Made by a program: the position numbers and the translations under genes. The notes under the pieces were generated by a model that did no database searches, was not told the DNA's origin, and worked only from the letters and a program-made list of their open reading frames with translations. Source: Macrotrachela quadricornifera (taxonomy: Eukaryota; Rotifera; Eurotatoria; Philodinida; Philodinidae). Taken from it: 64,000 nt of DNA. Position 1 is the stretch's first letter; each line of letters starts with the position of its first letter. Positions 32,261-46,810 of this stretch are shown in pieces. The stretch covers positions 98,044 through 162,043 of the forward strand of contig JAJEKB010001052.1 of NCBI GenBank assembly GCA_022393335.1. Direction: 5' to 3'.

Positions 32261-35200
32261 TTTGTAAAACGAAATAATCAATTAAGAATTGTGTTATCTC
32301 ACGTGAAATAACAACTTTATTACAATTAGTTGATTATTTTATCAATCAAAATACTAATACCAAACTCTATCATAATCAATTAAACAATAGTTGGCGCTAG
32401 TAATTGGTTGTGTATTTTTATAGTAGAAGTGAATTCAATGAGATATTGTATGATTCCAATGAATAGCGTTATTAATAGCGGAATCAACGTAGCGCTCGAA
32501 GAGTTTAGTTCTAGTACTATAAACGTTTAAGTACAATCACTCTTGTTCGGGGATGCAGAATGTACTCGTAGATTGTAGCGCCACTACAGGGAAAAATGGT
32601 TCTTTCTAAAAAGGTTCGATAGATTCTGTATCCCAGTTCTTGTTTTTGAAAATTTTCTTTTTTACATACAGTATTAAAATAATTATTGTAAAAAGTTTCA
32701 ACGAGAATGTAGAATGTAACTTAAACAATAAAACCAAAATATCTACAAAGCAATCGAAGCGTTTCATGAACATAATAAATAATGGCTGGTGATATATTGA
32801 ATCTATTAGTGGCATCATATTGATCGTTTCACAACCAAAGAAGTAAATGATAGAATTTAAATAGATTCATGTATATAAAATAACAAAATCTAATTAGCAA
32901 AGTTGAATAATATATTATTTTTCTTTGAGCTATTCTGTATTAGATAAGATAAATGATAGATATCAAAGGAATAAAACTTCTCCATTAATAGTATCTATAT
33001 TGATTGTATTTTATGACAGAATAAATATATTATTTGTAATGGGATTAATTATATCGATATAGCATCACAATAACTAAATGATATATAAATGCCATTATAA
33101 GAGAAAAAAATTAACTTATAGCATTGTTAATCTGTTGGATATTTAATGTTAATGAATTGTAGAAAGTAGTTTTGGTGCAAAGTACATATAGGTCAATCGG
33201 AATTTTGGAAACACTACAATTATTTGAATTATGCTAGAATACATTGTCGGATTTTCATTTGCAATCTTTCTTAGTTTCATTTATATTTTTAGATTTGTTT
33301 CCTTGCGACAAGATCATCTGATAAAGTTCATTATAACCGATCATTCAAGTGATAGACAAAGTTAGTGAGAGATATTGAATTATGTCCAGTTTGAAAGTTA
33401 GTTGGGACTATTAGTGGCAGGGATAGAATAAGTCTGAATTTTTGACGATCGGAAACGATCTAAATAGGATAGATATAATGAAAATCACTGATATATCGCT
33501 TGGATTGGCTGAAAAATCCATGTTTGTATTGGTTTCATCTTCGGTAGTCAACTATATAGGTTTCTATAAGAATGAAACTGCTGATGTCCAGCTCCTTTCA
33601 TCTTTCTCATGTATTTATGGAGTTTTTCCCGTTAGTTATTCATTAAATCTCTTTGAAAAACGATTCCTGTTAAATACAACAGGCAGTTAAGATTTATATA
33701 AAATCTGAAAGACAATCTAAAGTCAATTTTATCACTAGGAATAGTAAGTTCATGTATTCTTTTCAAGAATGAATCACAACTGATTTAATTTGCAAAATTA
33801 AACTTGATGAGAAAAAAAAGTGTTTCATTAATAATCAATCATTAACAATGTTATTGTCTTAGGCTAAAAAAATCTCGCCAAATATCTCTAGATTGAATGT
33901 GAAAAGACTTTTTTTGAAAGATTGTTAGGTAAAATAAATCTGTTAGCAATCTGTGAAAATATTGTTTCATGGCAAATTATCTTTGGTTTCGGAGCACTAT
34001 TTTGTATCAAAATGATCATGAAAACAGTACGACTTTCATATAACTTTGATTATTGGAGAAAATTTTATATAGTCGTTGATGCGAACATATCTTTCTTACT
34101 CTACCTAACTTGATTGTTGCTCAACTGTATTTGTAAAGAATATTCAATACTTTTTTCTAGAAAAATTTCACTTTGCTCATTCACATCCACTTTTAAAAAC
34201 TATCAACAGCTGCCGTCAGTCAACTGATTAAAGAAGCGTTTACACTTCATAGATGATATATTTATTTTCTATATAAACTGACTAGTTTAAGTTCAACGAT
34301 CATTTCTAATAAATCAGAAAAATAGTTGAAATATATCAATCATCAATTGGTCACTAGTATTGATTTCATTCTGATCAATGCCATCTTGAAGACTATTATT
34401 ATCGAGAGCACACAGCTTTGAGTAGTCATTACGTGAAACTAATCTTTACAGACTTTTTTCGTCCAACAAGATCTTTACATTTTGATTATCAACGATTGTC
34501 ATAATTATGATAAATAATGAATTCACAAGACTCTAAAGTTGATAGTAAAAATTAACGCTTATATCAATGCGAAAAACGAAATAAAAGTTTCTATTTAACT
34601 AAAAGTCATTTTTCATTTGATGATTCAATACAATAAGACGATCGGTATCATTTAAAAGTGCCGAATAAATTAGATAACTTCTTTATAATATAATATTTAA
34701 AAAAAAGACAAGAATATACAGTTTTAGATTTTGATAAGAATTTCGCTAAGAAAGTGCATAAAGAAGAACACTTTTTTAGATTCAGTGAAACAATTCTTTC
34801 ATATCAATGGGAACTAAAGTTAAATATTCAGATGTCTAATTTGATTTATAATAAAAACATACCATCAAAAATTTTTCAATCATTTTGAAAATAAGGAACA
34901 AAACAAAATATAAATATGTCATTCATATCATTTGATATAAATCGCATAAGTCATGACTTTACTGTCAACTTAGGAAAATAATAAAGATGGTTTTTCTTCT
35001 TTATTCAGTTATACCTCTAATAAATATTTATCCATGAATTATAACTTCAAAACTTACCTCAATCGGATTTAGACAAACAATTATGATTTGGAGAAGATAT
35101 TATCCAGGTCGGATGACACAGCACATAAACAGTCGTTGCCGATTAAAATATAGTAGTCTTTGCCCAAGAAGTGGTGATCATTTACAATGCACTATATTAC

Positions 35201-38200
35201 CGTATAGTTACGTTAAAATATGGTGTGTTATACGGTACTTCATATACGTGCCGTAATTACACCGAATTTAAGTAATATTAATAATGCCTATAAATCATGA
35301 TTAGCTACACTGTAATAATGTAGAATTGATAGCTTCTGTTAAGTTGTATCTGACAGTATCATTACTTTTTAAATGATATTTTCTTTTAGATTAATCTCAA
35401 TAACTCCAATGGTAAGTAAATTTTTACAATATGAATTATCTTAATTTTATTTAGATTAATCTTTCCACTACAACGCCACATTCTATTATAAGAACTTAGA
35501 TTTTATTTATTTTTTGTTCAGGAAGAAAGAAAGGAGAACTTATCTCAGTCACCGAGAAGAAATGCATGTAAATTCAATGATAGATGACATCGTATACGGT
35601 GATGATATGCCATTTATATAGTCTGTATACGGTGAGCATAACTAGTTTCTTGCATGATTATTTGAAAATTCTACTTCGAAATTGCTATATGGCACGGAGA
35701 TCTGATGTGATTTTTTGAAAAGTATTTGTATTGGAATTAGGGTTGTCTGCAATCGAATATTTAATAACTGAAGTCAGGCTGAAACCGTATACAGAACACA
35801 TTGTCTGAGCGAAGATAAGGATGACCAAATGTAGATATAGTTGCATCATCCGATTGAGGCATACATTTCAAACTTGACAAGTTAACCATCAACTAAACAA
35901 TTTTCTATTTAATTATATACATACAAGTCATCTCTCTCGTTGACGAAGCCGTCCAAATATTCAGACAAGGCATCTCTTTTATCAACGGTGAAGGCAAAAA
36001 CTATTGAGTTCTTATGAATGAATCTTTGTGATTTTTTTTAGATGAAGCTTTCATAAAAAGTCCTCACTACTGCACTAAAATCACAAATTTATTTCGAACA
36101 AATCTCGAGACGTTATTAGCATAAGAATCAATAGGTAGATTTTGACTGTCTTGTATTAAAAACAAATGCTCTATAAAGAATGATTCTCTTGTTATTTGAA
36201 TCTTGGAAGTTCACAATATTCCAGTAAATAGGAGGAGTCTACGAGAAATTAAATGTGTACACATCTAGTTTCTCTTATCTACTAAATTTGCTATACTATA
36301 ATCCCTTTAGTTCCTTTAGGGCCTATGATCCTCTTAGTAGCTTTAGTTTCTTCAATCTCTTTACTATCTTTAGTCCTTTTCAAGGCTAGAAATGACACCA
36401 GATCGGTTTAGAAAGTCAGCCGTGCCGGTTGAAAGTTTTAAAAAATCTTCCTTGATAACTCTGTTTTGGCCATAAAAACTAGGGTATCACATGTTTTCTA
36501 TTAAAAATGCGTAAAAATGTATTCAAAACATGTTATTTTAATTATTTGTTTTGAGATTGTTTTTAAAAGGATTCACTTTAATAAGTGTCTTTTCTATGCG
36601 CTCCTAAACTATTTTATATTTGTAGTTGTACTTTTTAAAGATCGTTTTTCACCAAAATTTTCCATTTTTCTGCTCATTTTTTTACTGAATGGACATGTAT
36701 TTCTAACTTGCCAGACCGGACCAGTTTACCAGTTTCCAACCGGTTCCAACCATGATCTTTTTAGTTCCTCTAATCCCTTTAGTATTCTCAGAAGGACTAA
36801 AGAGATTTCAACCAAGAAACAATGAGGTATGCATTCCTATATTCCGATACGACTTTGCTTTCCGTTTCGAATGTGATAAAGGATGAGAAAGTATCAAGAA
36901 GTAGACAAAGATATATTTAAGTTCTCGTGGACCTGTGGTGAACAGCCATGCTTTTCGAATATGAGACTGATTGATTGTTTCATTGTGGCTCTTGTTACAC
37001 TTTTTACTAGATATCAAATGAGTGCTCATTCTTTGATTGATTGTCACATCAGATAAGCGACTTTGCTAGCTGAAAACCTATATAAAAGTGATCACATTGA
37101 TGTTGAAATAAAATCAATAAATGGGAGATAAAACAATCAAAGGTGATGAGTTGCAGCACTCTGAGATGAAATTTTCATCATTTTAATTACTTATTATAAC
37201 CAACTACCATTATAAATATCAATGTCAAAAAATTTATAGTTCATGAGTAAAAGGAAAGTTAGTGGTAATGTGTCACATGAGATTATAAGATATATATAAA
37301 ATTTTTGAGAAGTGAAATCAAAATAAAGATACTTGTCAGGATCCGCCACCTACATTATGGTATAGATGACGATCCTTTGTTCATTTTTTGTATTATTTTA
37401 TATAGTTGTTCTACGTCTATTATATTGTGATTCTTGTTTTCCTTCTCTTCTTCTCGTCTGATATATATGTTACTTCTTTTCTTTTTTTTTCCTTTTTTTC
37501 ACTCGTTGGTTTACTTCTTATACACGTTTAGATTCTCTTTTACTAAATAAAAAAGCACGAAATCTAACAATACTGCTTTAGATTACACATGTTCATTCAT
37601 TCGCATACATTAATATGTTTATGAATGCGTGTATTGAGCGCATATAATTTAACCACGATGTCTTTACGGAAGTCATTTTGTGCAAATAACATCCAAGCAT
37701 GAATATGTAGTATATAATATTCTATTCGAGCTATATAGTTGAGTTTTATTAAACTGTGATTCCTAATCATAATCTCAATCATATAAACAAAGTTCCTTTT
37801 ACGTATAATCTCAAATATTATTTATGTGCTTCACAAAACTAACAGTTCGAACGTTTTTCGACCTACAAAGGAAAGTCTTATTCAGGTTTTTTCGGAGATT
37901 TTAAACGATTTTTGTATATCATTGTCATATCAATAGTGACAGCTCCTGAAAATCTATTCTTTTTCTCCTCTTATATACTACAACAAAATGTATTAATCAT
38001 CAACTTTCAAACTGAAATCTTTTTCACCTGCTTTTTTTCTCAAAATGATACAGTCAAATAAGAGAAAATAATTAGAAGTAAAAACTTTTTTCTTAAAATA
38101 TTTGCGAATTATATACATATATATAACTTATCAAAACTTCTTTGAAATCTGATAAATATCAGATAAGTTTTAATATTTTAGTCGAAACAATTTTCTTTAT

Positions 38201-40147
38201 CAGAATTTCATATAAATATATCCGAATAGATCTTAAAAGATTTCTCTTTTTTTTCCTCATCAAGTACATAAAGGAAATTATATTTATTTAATGTATATAA
38301 TATTCATTATATTCAAATTTATTCGGATCACATTTATAATACACTCTAAACGATAATATCTTAAGTTCTTTTCTAAAATATATTTACGTATCAACATTAT
38401 CATTATGATTCTATTACTTCTAGCTACTAACGAGGAAACATATAGAGATGTTCAAGCTGTTTAAACTCCATCTTTTGACGATACATAGCTTTCGGTGAGA
38501 TATGAAATAGTCCGAAAGGATCCGTACCCTAGCGCCTTTATTCTCAAGATATTGAATTTTCAAGATATATATGAAAAGAGAGAATAATTGTTTTTGAAGT
38601 TCAATGGAGTATTAGTGTGGAAAATTTTTTAAGTCTCGTGCATTCTACTCCTGCAACCTGTTCTGAATTAAGAGTTAGATAGCGCCTCATCAGTAACTCT
38701 CTTTTTCTTTTGTATGAACTTTTGTAGTTTATAATCATATAAAATATATAGTGAAGAATTTTGAGTACTTTATGAGCTCATGAACGACGAGTCGAAGTGT
38801 TACTGATAAGATGCGATCTAACTCTCTATTCAGAAGAGATTGCAAGAGCAGTGCACGAAAAATTAAAAAATTTTCCATCCTAATACTCAATTGTACTTCA
38901 AAAACAATCATTCTCCCTTTTCATATATTTCTTGAAAATTCAATATCTTGAGAACAAAGGTGCGAGGGTACGAATCCTTTCGAGATTTTTTATATCTCAA
39001 CGACATCTATTTATTACCAAAAGATAGGATCTAAACAGTTTGAATATCTAAATATGTTCTCTCATAAATAAAATTCATCTTTAAATCAAACAAACTTCAT
39101 TTTATTCAATTCGTTCGTTCTCTTTCATTTTTCTTTCTCTATCAATAATATATTGTATTTTAATGGCATGCCTGCTGAGTTATGGCTTACTTACACTGTC
39201 ATCGCCGTGCATAACTTACTTACTTAAAACACTTTCGATCCAATATTTCAAACAAAATCTATTTATATAGACATGTTGTGTGGTAAGCGATGGAAATTAT
39301 ACAGCTGCTGTAAAAATATTTAAAATTTATAATGTGTGTAGAATAACAGCTGTTTAAGTATTCTCAACTATATAATCAAGCTTCATGATATATAGTATAT
39401 TAAATATTATATAGGCTTTATTTAAAATATAAATATATATACTATCAATTTCAAGACAAGTAATGTAATGAATTACAATATTCTATTTTTATTTGTCTTT
39501 GAAAGTTTTCCGACAACAAAAATGACATAAGTAATATTATTTCACATTAAATATGGAAGAAAGGAGAGAAAAAAAAACTGTAATAAAGCATGTCGCCATT
39601 CTAAAGAAATGAGTAGATGATTACTTTTTTTTCCTTTTTTTTCTTTTATTAGACTCAAAAAAAAAAAAAAGTAAATGTACCATCCACCACAGAAATAACT
39701 TAAGGCTGTCTCATTTTTCTTTTATGTATGTCCATTATACTAGTTTTTTCTTTCAATAGTCATGATTTTCTTTCTCATAAATCTGTTCATGTTGATTACA
39801 CATCTTCTTGTATTCAGATTACACATTGATTCTCATATCAATGTTTGCTATACATATATATTTAGATTGTTAGATGTTTAAATAGTAAAGACAGAATCAA
39901 CACATACCAATTTCCTATTCGACAAATATAAATGATGCGTTCGAAAGAGAAAAAGGAAAAAAAATTTTTTTTTTCTTTTTTTATTATCATTCTTTTTAAT
40001 GAAAAAAAAAATAAGATGAGAAAAAGCGAAAGGGATATAAAATAGAAAAGATTCTTTTTAATTCTCATCAAAAAAACAACGATTCTCGCAGTTTTCTTTT
40101 TCTTTTTAGATGATTTATTATAAAATTTTTGTCTTATTTTTTATTAT
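32261..40147. other. Long intergenic region, no recognisable gene
   Basis: 7.9 kb of AT-rich sequence separates the divergent FBXW8-like and GT31 genes. I found no frame with family resemblance on either strand. Features present are a large fold-back element at 38432-39063, a stretch near 36290-36800 rich in CTTTAG and CCGGTT motifs, and many homopolymer and TA runs. Promoters for the two flanking genes should lie at the ends. Confidence 0.55.
38432..39063. mobile_element. Large fold-back (palindromic) element
   Basis: Two arms of about 270 bp (38432-38700 and 38798-39063) are reverse complements of each other with modest divergence. From the outside inward, pairs include GTTCAAGCTGTTTA with ATTCAAACTGTTTA, TCCGAAAGGATCCGTACCCT with CTCGAAAGGATTCGTACCCT, CAAGATATTGAATTTTCAAG with CAAGATATTGAATTTTCAAG, GAGAATAATTGTTTTTGAAG with GAGAATGATTGTTTTTGAAG, and AGAGTTAGATAGCG with AGAGTTAGATCGCA. 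A spacer of about 100 bp lies between. There is no transposase, so it is probably a non-autonomous DNA transposon. Confidence 0.7.
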
Positions 40148-43100
40148 ATGATGTTATTTAGTTTTGATAATATTTATAATCGTCATTTATGTTTAAATCG
40201 AAAACGTTGTTTTCTAATACTTTTATTATCTAATTTTCTTTTTGCTTGTATTTATTATATATACGAACAAAATCATTTACAATCGAAAGAAAATTTAACA
40301 AAATATACACAAGAATTATCATATAATCTTAATCGAAATTCTTATTCAATAAAAAATAACAAAGCAATTGAATTTATTCGATATACACTTGAAAATGAAT
40401 ATAATCATGATGATTTAGTAATATTTTATAATACTGTTGAAGAAGAATTTTCATTAGGTTTACGATGTAGAAGAAATACTAATCCAACTACACCAAAAAC
40501 AACAACAATGAATTCTAATTATACTATTGATAAACAAATTAATCCTATCAATACTACTACAATCAGGTATAGATAAAAGATAATTTTTTTTTATTAGTTA
40601 ATTTGTCTATATTTATGTTATAAATAAATTTTGAATTCGTTCGGAGATCAATTAAATACACCACGAATTTTTTTTTCTTTTATGAAACAATTTATAAGTA
40701 AAAATATTTCAATCTATTCACTTGTAATTGTATAACTACCTCATTTTGAATGGCATGTGGTTGAAAAAGCAATTTTTTCACTCTCGAACGAATCATAAAG
40801 AATGTCTGATTAAAAATCGCTTTCTTTTAATGTATAGTTTAGCGTTGTTTGATTGTAGCCCATCCTTTTCTCGTCTTTAAACGTTTGATTTATAAAGTTT
40901 TTTAGAACAAAAACAGAAACGAAAAATTTGTAACAACTCTTTGGATATTCGTATATAATTATTCAACTTCGTTATCCTCTCTATTCGAGCTTATCCAGTT
41001 TTATCTGACTCTTTTGTGATTATACTAATTATCATCTATACTTTCTCTTTCTTTTCTTATTGCATACACATTTTTGATTCGTTTATATTCTGATTATTAC
41101 GTACTCCTATTTACTTATTATTATAGTATATTCGCATGATTATCAAATTCACAATCGTAATAGTAACATTCAACATTTCAACTAATCATATAGAAATTTA
41201 GTATTTTACCATTGAAATCAGATGAGTAAATAAGATAAACTGACTACATAATATTCAGTTTATTCAGATGATAAAGATCATGCTTGGTTAAAGTTAAGCA
41301 GAAGATTATTGGATTACAGGATGATCGAACTTATTCATTCAAAACCTTTCGTATATTCTCTATTAATATACAACATTTGTCTGATTAATCATAAGAATAA
41401 ATAGTAGTCTTCAGTCAAAATCAATCACTTTTTTTTTTACATAAAAAGAATCTTATTATATTTAATCATATTTCGAAGAGTATTTGATCTTTTAGAAAAG
41501 TAAAACTATATCATCGAAGATTGAACAAATCTTGTTTTAGCTTTCTAAGTACACAGAAAAACATTTTGCTCAGATCGGAAAAGTTTTTAGGAATGTGATG
41601 AGTGCATTATTATGACTTTCTACACATTCTAAAATCATCATTATTCGTCTAAATGAAATAAAAATTCCAGTGAAATTGGTACATTCGTATATCTTGTTAC
41701 AATGTAAGTTTCAATCATGTATTTGTTTAAGCTATTGAGTTATAACAATACAAAGGTCAAAAAATGCTGAGTAGGTTATTTGTAAACAAGATGTATTGCA
41801 GAAAAAAAAAATTAAACAACAAAACGTGAGAAAAAGCACATAATTAAATGTTTGTTCGACATTTTTCGAATAGAGATAAATAAAAACAATAAATTTTCAT
41901 TATAATTATGGCTGTAATCAATTAGAATATTACTGAGCTAGAATGATTTAACATCCAAAGAGAATTTTTATCTCTGTAAATAACATATAACATTCATAAT
42001 TGTAATTATGATAAAATATATTAATTAAACAGATGCCTATTACTCGTTTCTTATATTTCTCTTTTTTTATCACTATTAATTGTTATTTCTTTTGTCTATT
42101 ATTTTATTTAATATATACTGATGAATCTTTATTTTATCACCTATTTTTCAAACATTCTTTATAGATGAGTCCTTGAAGTATTAATATTTTTTTTCTAATC
42201 CTTTATAATAAAAATAACGTATAATTATCTTGTTGAGTGATTGTTGAATTCAATTTGAACACGTTTTTAATTAAATTTCAAGATATATTTTTCTATTTAT
42301 AGTACTTGTCGACATGACCGTGAAGATTATAATTATTCTTTAAATCCTATTCTACTTTTAATATTCCATGTAATTATATGAATTTATCTCGAATTGAATT
42401 CTAATATTATTCAATCAAAATCAGAATTTCAAATTTATTCACAATACTTAACTTTCTTTTTTCTTCCTCTTAGCAACAACACTAAAAATGATGTCTGAGT
42501 ATTTTAAAATAAGGTTAGAAACAGTTTACAGCAATTTTGTAATTGATATATCTTTGAGGCCACTTAAGTACTTACGATAAATAAATAGTCATTTTAAAGA
42601 GTATTTCATACTCTTTCTAAAAATACGTTCAAATTTGCTTTTTATTTATAGTCAGTTCATTAAAAGTAAATACTTAAAGGAATCAAAAACGACGTCTATG
42701 GAAGATTGTTTCATGCCTTTCATTTTTTGCATTTTGATTAAAATTACTGTACTGGATCTTGAACAACGAAAAGAAAATTAACTTTATTGAATGCAAACAT
42801 TTTTTTTGATTTATTTCAGTATTTACAAAGAGCATGAAATTTTGATTCTAACCAAGTACTTCTCATTGTTCTCAATGGCATTTAGGTATCTGAAAAATGA
42901 ATAAACATATTTACTAAGATCTATTCCCTGAAGGTTTTGTACAAGCATCACTTTTGATTCCTTCAACGATTTGCTTCTAATGAATCGTTCATAGAACAGA
43001 AAAAAAACTAATAGTAAATTTACGTATTAATCGTTTTTTATTTAATCACGTTAGAAAATAATTTTTAATAAATCATATATATAGAATAAGAAAGAAAGTT

Positions 43101-46100
43101 TACGCATGATTTTATTTGTAAAATAAAAAAAAGACTCAGTCGATTTTAAGAAATTCTAAGCAAAGTTACTATATTATTCTGAAGGCCATTTAATATTGGC
43201 GAAGATAGTATGAAATAACAATTAATATATTTTTCTCGACTAGTGAATTTCACATTTTCAAATTTCATCATAATCTGTATATATATTTAAATGTAAATTA
43301 GATAGTAGAGCAATTTTTGCAAGACTCAAATAAATCTTGATAAAGTAGAATTCTCTGTCATTGTAATATGACAAGACAATGACTTATTTTATGAATTTAA
43401 GAAAAAGAATTTATATTAGATTTATCTTTCTCTGTTAAAAATAGATATCGTGTTTCGTTGACATCCAGTCACCAGAAATACTCATTCTATCATTTAGATA
43501 TTTTTAGTAAGTTTTATTCATCCAAATAATTTAATCCATCTTATGAATCTCAAGAAAAAAGATTAAATCTTGTATCGGATTGCTTTAGAAACTCATGTCT
43601 ACCATAAATAATCGGTCGAATCCGACCTAAATTTCCCTAGATTACTATAGGAATCATGCGGGCAAAATTTTGATCAGTTCTTGTTGAATTCGATAATCTT
43701 ATATTATTGAATATGCTCAGATCTTGCCTTTGAAAAAAATCCGAAACATTTAAAATTGTACAATAGATTTAGTTTGGTTTTAGCAAGTTCTGACATTCTA
43801 AAAAGGGAGTGAATTCTATTGAAACACAACGAACGTAATTTTTTTTCGAGTTATTTCTAGTCTGTTAATCTATGATTTGAAATGATGCTTCTATATTATG
43901 TCAATTTTTCTTTATATTTGATGAAAAAAACAAAATAAGACAACCATGAAAGAACATTTAGAATTGCTCTATTTGAGAGTTTTGGATATCAAACTTAATT
44001 ATCTAGATCGATTGATCTAAAATAGATATTAATTTAGATGCTTACTTGTCTGAAATATTATCATCTAATCTATTGAAACATGTATCCTTTAACTTAGCAA
44101 GTTAGATTTAATTTCTATATAAATTACAATTCTCATTGTTAACAAACGGGTTTTGCTAATCAATTATGCTACATGAACTTTGTCTCTCAATGAAGTATAA
44201 TAGAACTACTCAGAAGTTTGAAGAAACTGAAGAAGATTATCCTATAAGTGAAAACGATAGTATTGACTAGCAGATGTTACTATTGTTTATTATTATTGTG
44301 TGTGCAACTAATAGATATATCGAAACCTACTAAATCCGATCTTACATTATATAATTGGGTATAATAATCGATACTTGTCCTCTGTATACTAAGGTTCAAT
44401 CGATTAGATACTGGTTGTCTTATAATCCTATCAATTACCAGAGTTTTTGGTTGTATATCATTGCGAAATATAGGCAATTCTATCTGAAACTGTGTCGTCA
44501 GAAACGATCAAATCTTATATAATCTGCTATGTTCCATTCTTAATAATTGAAAGAGTTGTACCATCAAATCTTGTTTTTAACTTTCATTAGACATCGAATA
44601 GTATCGCCTTATATTGAATACGACAGATTCTACCAGTTAAATTTTATCCGAATTAACTAAAGCGGATAGCCAGGTAGTAATGAAAAATGTTGGAAGAAGT
44701 CAGAGTACCACAGGAAGTCTTCATTGCCTGATGCGGTTGGTTTTCAAATTCGTTCACTGAGACTTGATCTGACGACGATGACTTAAGTCGATGGTTTTTG
44801 AACTTTAGAAACCAGCAGATTTCTCTAAAACCGACCAGAAAGATGTGACAAAATCATCGTACTTAGATTGCACATCTCCTTTCGAAGTTTTCAGATATTT
44901 ATATTCGATAGATCTAGAATTTCTTACTGCTCCTCCGTTATCAGATTATTATATTTCTTTTACACAATTTTTGTACGGTAAAAATTCAATGAATATGAAC
45001 AATCTTAATCATAGTATTAAGTTGTATAGTTGTAAGAAAATCGATTATATCTAGCTAATCATATTTTTATCTGTATTATTTAGTAAATATACACATATAG
45101 TATTTGAGATATGTAGTTTATCTTTGCAATGCTATATATCCATTAGATGATTCAGAATAGATTATACTATGTGTATTCTAAATATCCTTCTTTAAATCTT
45201 CAGATTAGGTGAGAATAATATATGTAGAAAAGATTTCTTTGTATATACTAATATCTTATAAAATTAATTAATCTAGATCAACAACTACAATAAATACTTT
45301 GCAAAAAAATCGTTCACATATATTTTTACCACGTCGTTATCAACGTACAAATCTTTATTCATTTACAATAAATAATACTGATGCATGTTTAAATGAACCT
45401 GTAGATTTATTAATAACAATTATTTCTAAATCAGATAATTATAAAACTCGTGATGCTATACGTCGTACATGGGGATCAGGAAAACATCTTAGTAATTATT
45501 CATCAATATATGTTAAATTTATGTTTCTTATTGATTTTGATGAAAAATTAAGTAATAATATTCGACTTGAAAATGATCTATTTCATGATATAATTCAAGT
45601 TGAATTACCACAACAATATACATTAGTTACACATCGTGTTTTATCTTTATTTGAATGGTCATTTCGTTATTGTCGTATAGCAAAATTTCTATTTAAAACT
45701 GATGATGATATATTTATTAATATATTACTACTTCTAAAATTTGTTTCATCATTTATGAATAAAATAATAGATAATTCATTTCGTATATCTGATATGAATA
45801 TATATGGTTATAAACATTATAATCCCACTGTTTTTCGCCAAGCTAATGATCCAGTAGGAGCTCGTTATGTTGTGACTATAGATGAATTTCCATGTGCAAA
45901 ATATCCTGATTTTTTATCCGGTTTTGGTTATTTAATACCAAATAAAGCAAGAGATGCATTAGTCTATGCTGCTTATCAAGATCCAGATATACCATTTAGA
46001 ATCTCAGATGTCTATTTAACGTAAGTTTTATAATATTATTACGAGAAAAAAAATAGTAAAATATTTTTCAGTGGTATTTTACCAGATTATTTATCTCTTC

Positions 46101-46267
46101 CACGTCATTCAATGTCGAATTATAATATTCGTTATGAAGGAAATTGTGAAAATTTTTTTGATCAATCAAATTCATTTGCTTGTGCAGCTGGTTTGCATCA
46201 TGGTGATACAAATGATGTTTTTGATAAATTTAATCGTTATTGGCAACATATTAGAAAATCTCATTAA
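40148..46267 (+). CDS. Beta-1,3-galactosyltransferase-like enzyme (GT31)
   Basis: Three exons (40148-40566, 45277-46020, 46072-46267) join in frame to 452 aa. Exon 1 encodes a type II signal anchor (CFLILLLSNFLFACIYYIY at about residues 20-40) and a Thr/Asn-rich stem. Exons 2-3 hold the catalytic domain: DLLITIISKSDNYKTRDAIR and RRTWGSGKH, the donor/metal motif KTDDDIFIN (about 45695-45720), then PDFLSGFGYLIPNKARDAL and ISDVYLTG, where family members usually have an acidic E/D-D-V, and a final GNCENFF. It is expected to act in the Golgi lumen, adding Gal or GlcNAc in beta-1,3 linkage; the acceptor cannot be inferred. The 4.7-kb intron is far longer than others here, but the phase-2 junction joins cleanly (AG/A codon). 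Confidence 0.85.
40567..45276. other. 4.7-kb intron of the GT31 gene
   Basis: The donor GTATAG at 40567 and acceptor ATCTAG ending at 45276 keep the frame. The interior is AT-rich with no certain gene. Imperfect inverted blocks lie at about 42635-42690 and 42950-43010. Between about 44280 and 45053 base composition is less AT-rich and there are short frames on both strands (minus 44280-44477, plus 44820-45053) of unknown origin. Confidence 0.5.
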
Positions 46268-46810
46268 TAATATGCGTATTTATTGTTATTTAAAATAGTT
46301 TGTTAAGTTATTCTCCTTTTGTTTTTATTATTATGATGATGAAGAAAAGAAAAAAAAAGAAAAATAATAATAATAAATAGAGAAGAAAAAGACAAGATAA
46401 TTTAACCAAATAATATTCAAGGTTAGTCTAATACTTTATTTGTTCGACTAGACTAGTTGTCGTTGTATTTGTTTTCTTCATGGTAATAAGGCTTTAACAA
46501 TTTACACATGCACACATCAAAGAACACGGTTATCTTGTAAATAGAGAGCGAAGAAAAATCAGGTCAGGCATTTAATTTGCTAAATAGGAAAAAAACATGG
46601 ACAAGAAAAAAAAAGAAAGAAAGTCCAAAAAAAAGAAACATAGGTTGAGCGGCAAAGGTATTCAAAAAAAATACAAATAGAAGAAAATAAAGAAACAATT
46701 ATGTTTGCTCTAGATTTTTTTCTTTTTGTTATTAAAATACATAATTAATTTTAAAAAAAAACAAAAGAAAAGAATTATTTCTATTGTAATTATTTGTCTA
46801 ATATTTTTGA
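46268..46810. other. Convergent 3' intergenic region
   Basis: 543 bp separate the stop codons of the GT31 gene and twitchin. The sequence is purine-rich on the plus strand (runs of GAAAAGAAAAAAAA and AATAATAATAAATAG) and probably contains both 3' UTRs and polyadenylation signals. Nothing else is seen. Confidence 0.5.

Noticed and set aside
33442..33690. 82-codon plus-strand frame in the long intergenic region
   Set aside because: No family resemblance, no splice context and composition similar to the background.
36290..36825. CTTTAG- and CCGGTT-rich stretch with a 102-codon plus-strand frame
   Set aside because: The ends show only weak inverted similarity and the frame is low-complexity with no family resemblance; I could not define an element.
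43600..43640. TCGGTCGAATCCGACC, resembling a tRNA B box
   Set aside because: No A box, acceptor stem or anticodon arm can be placed around it; it is just a short palindrome.
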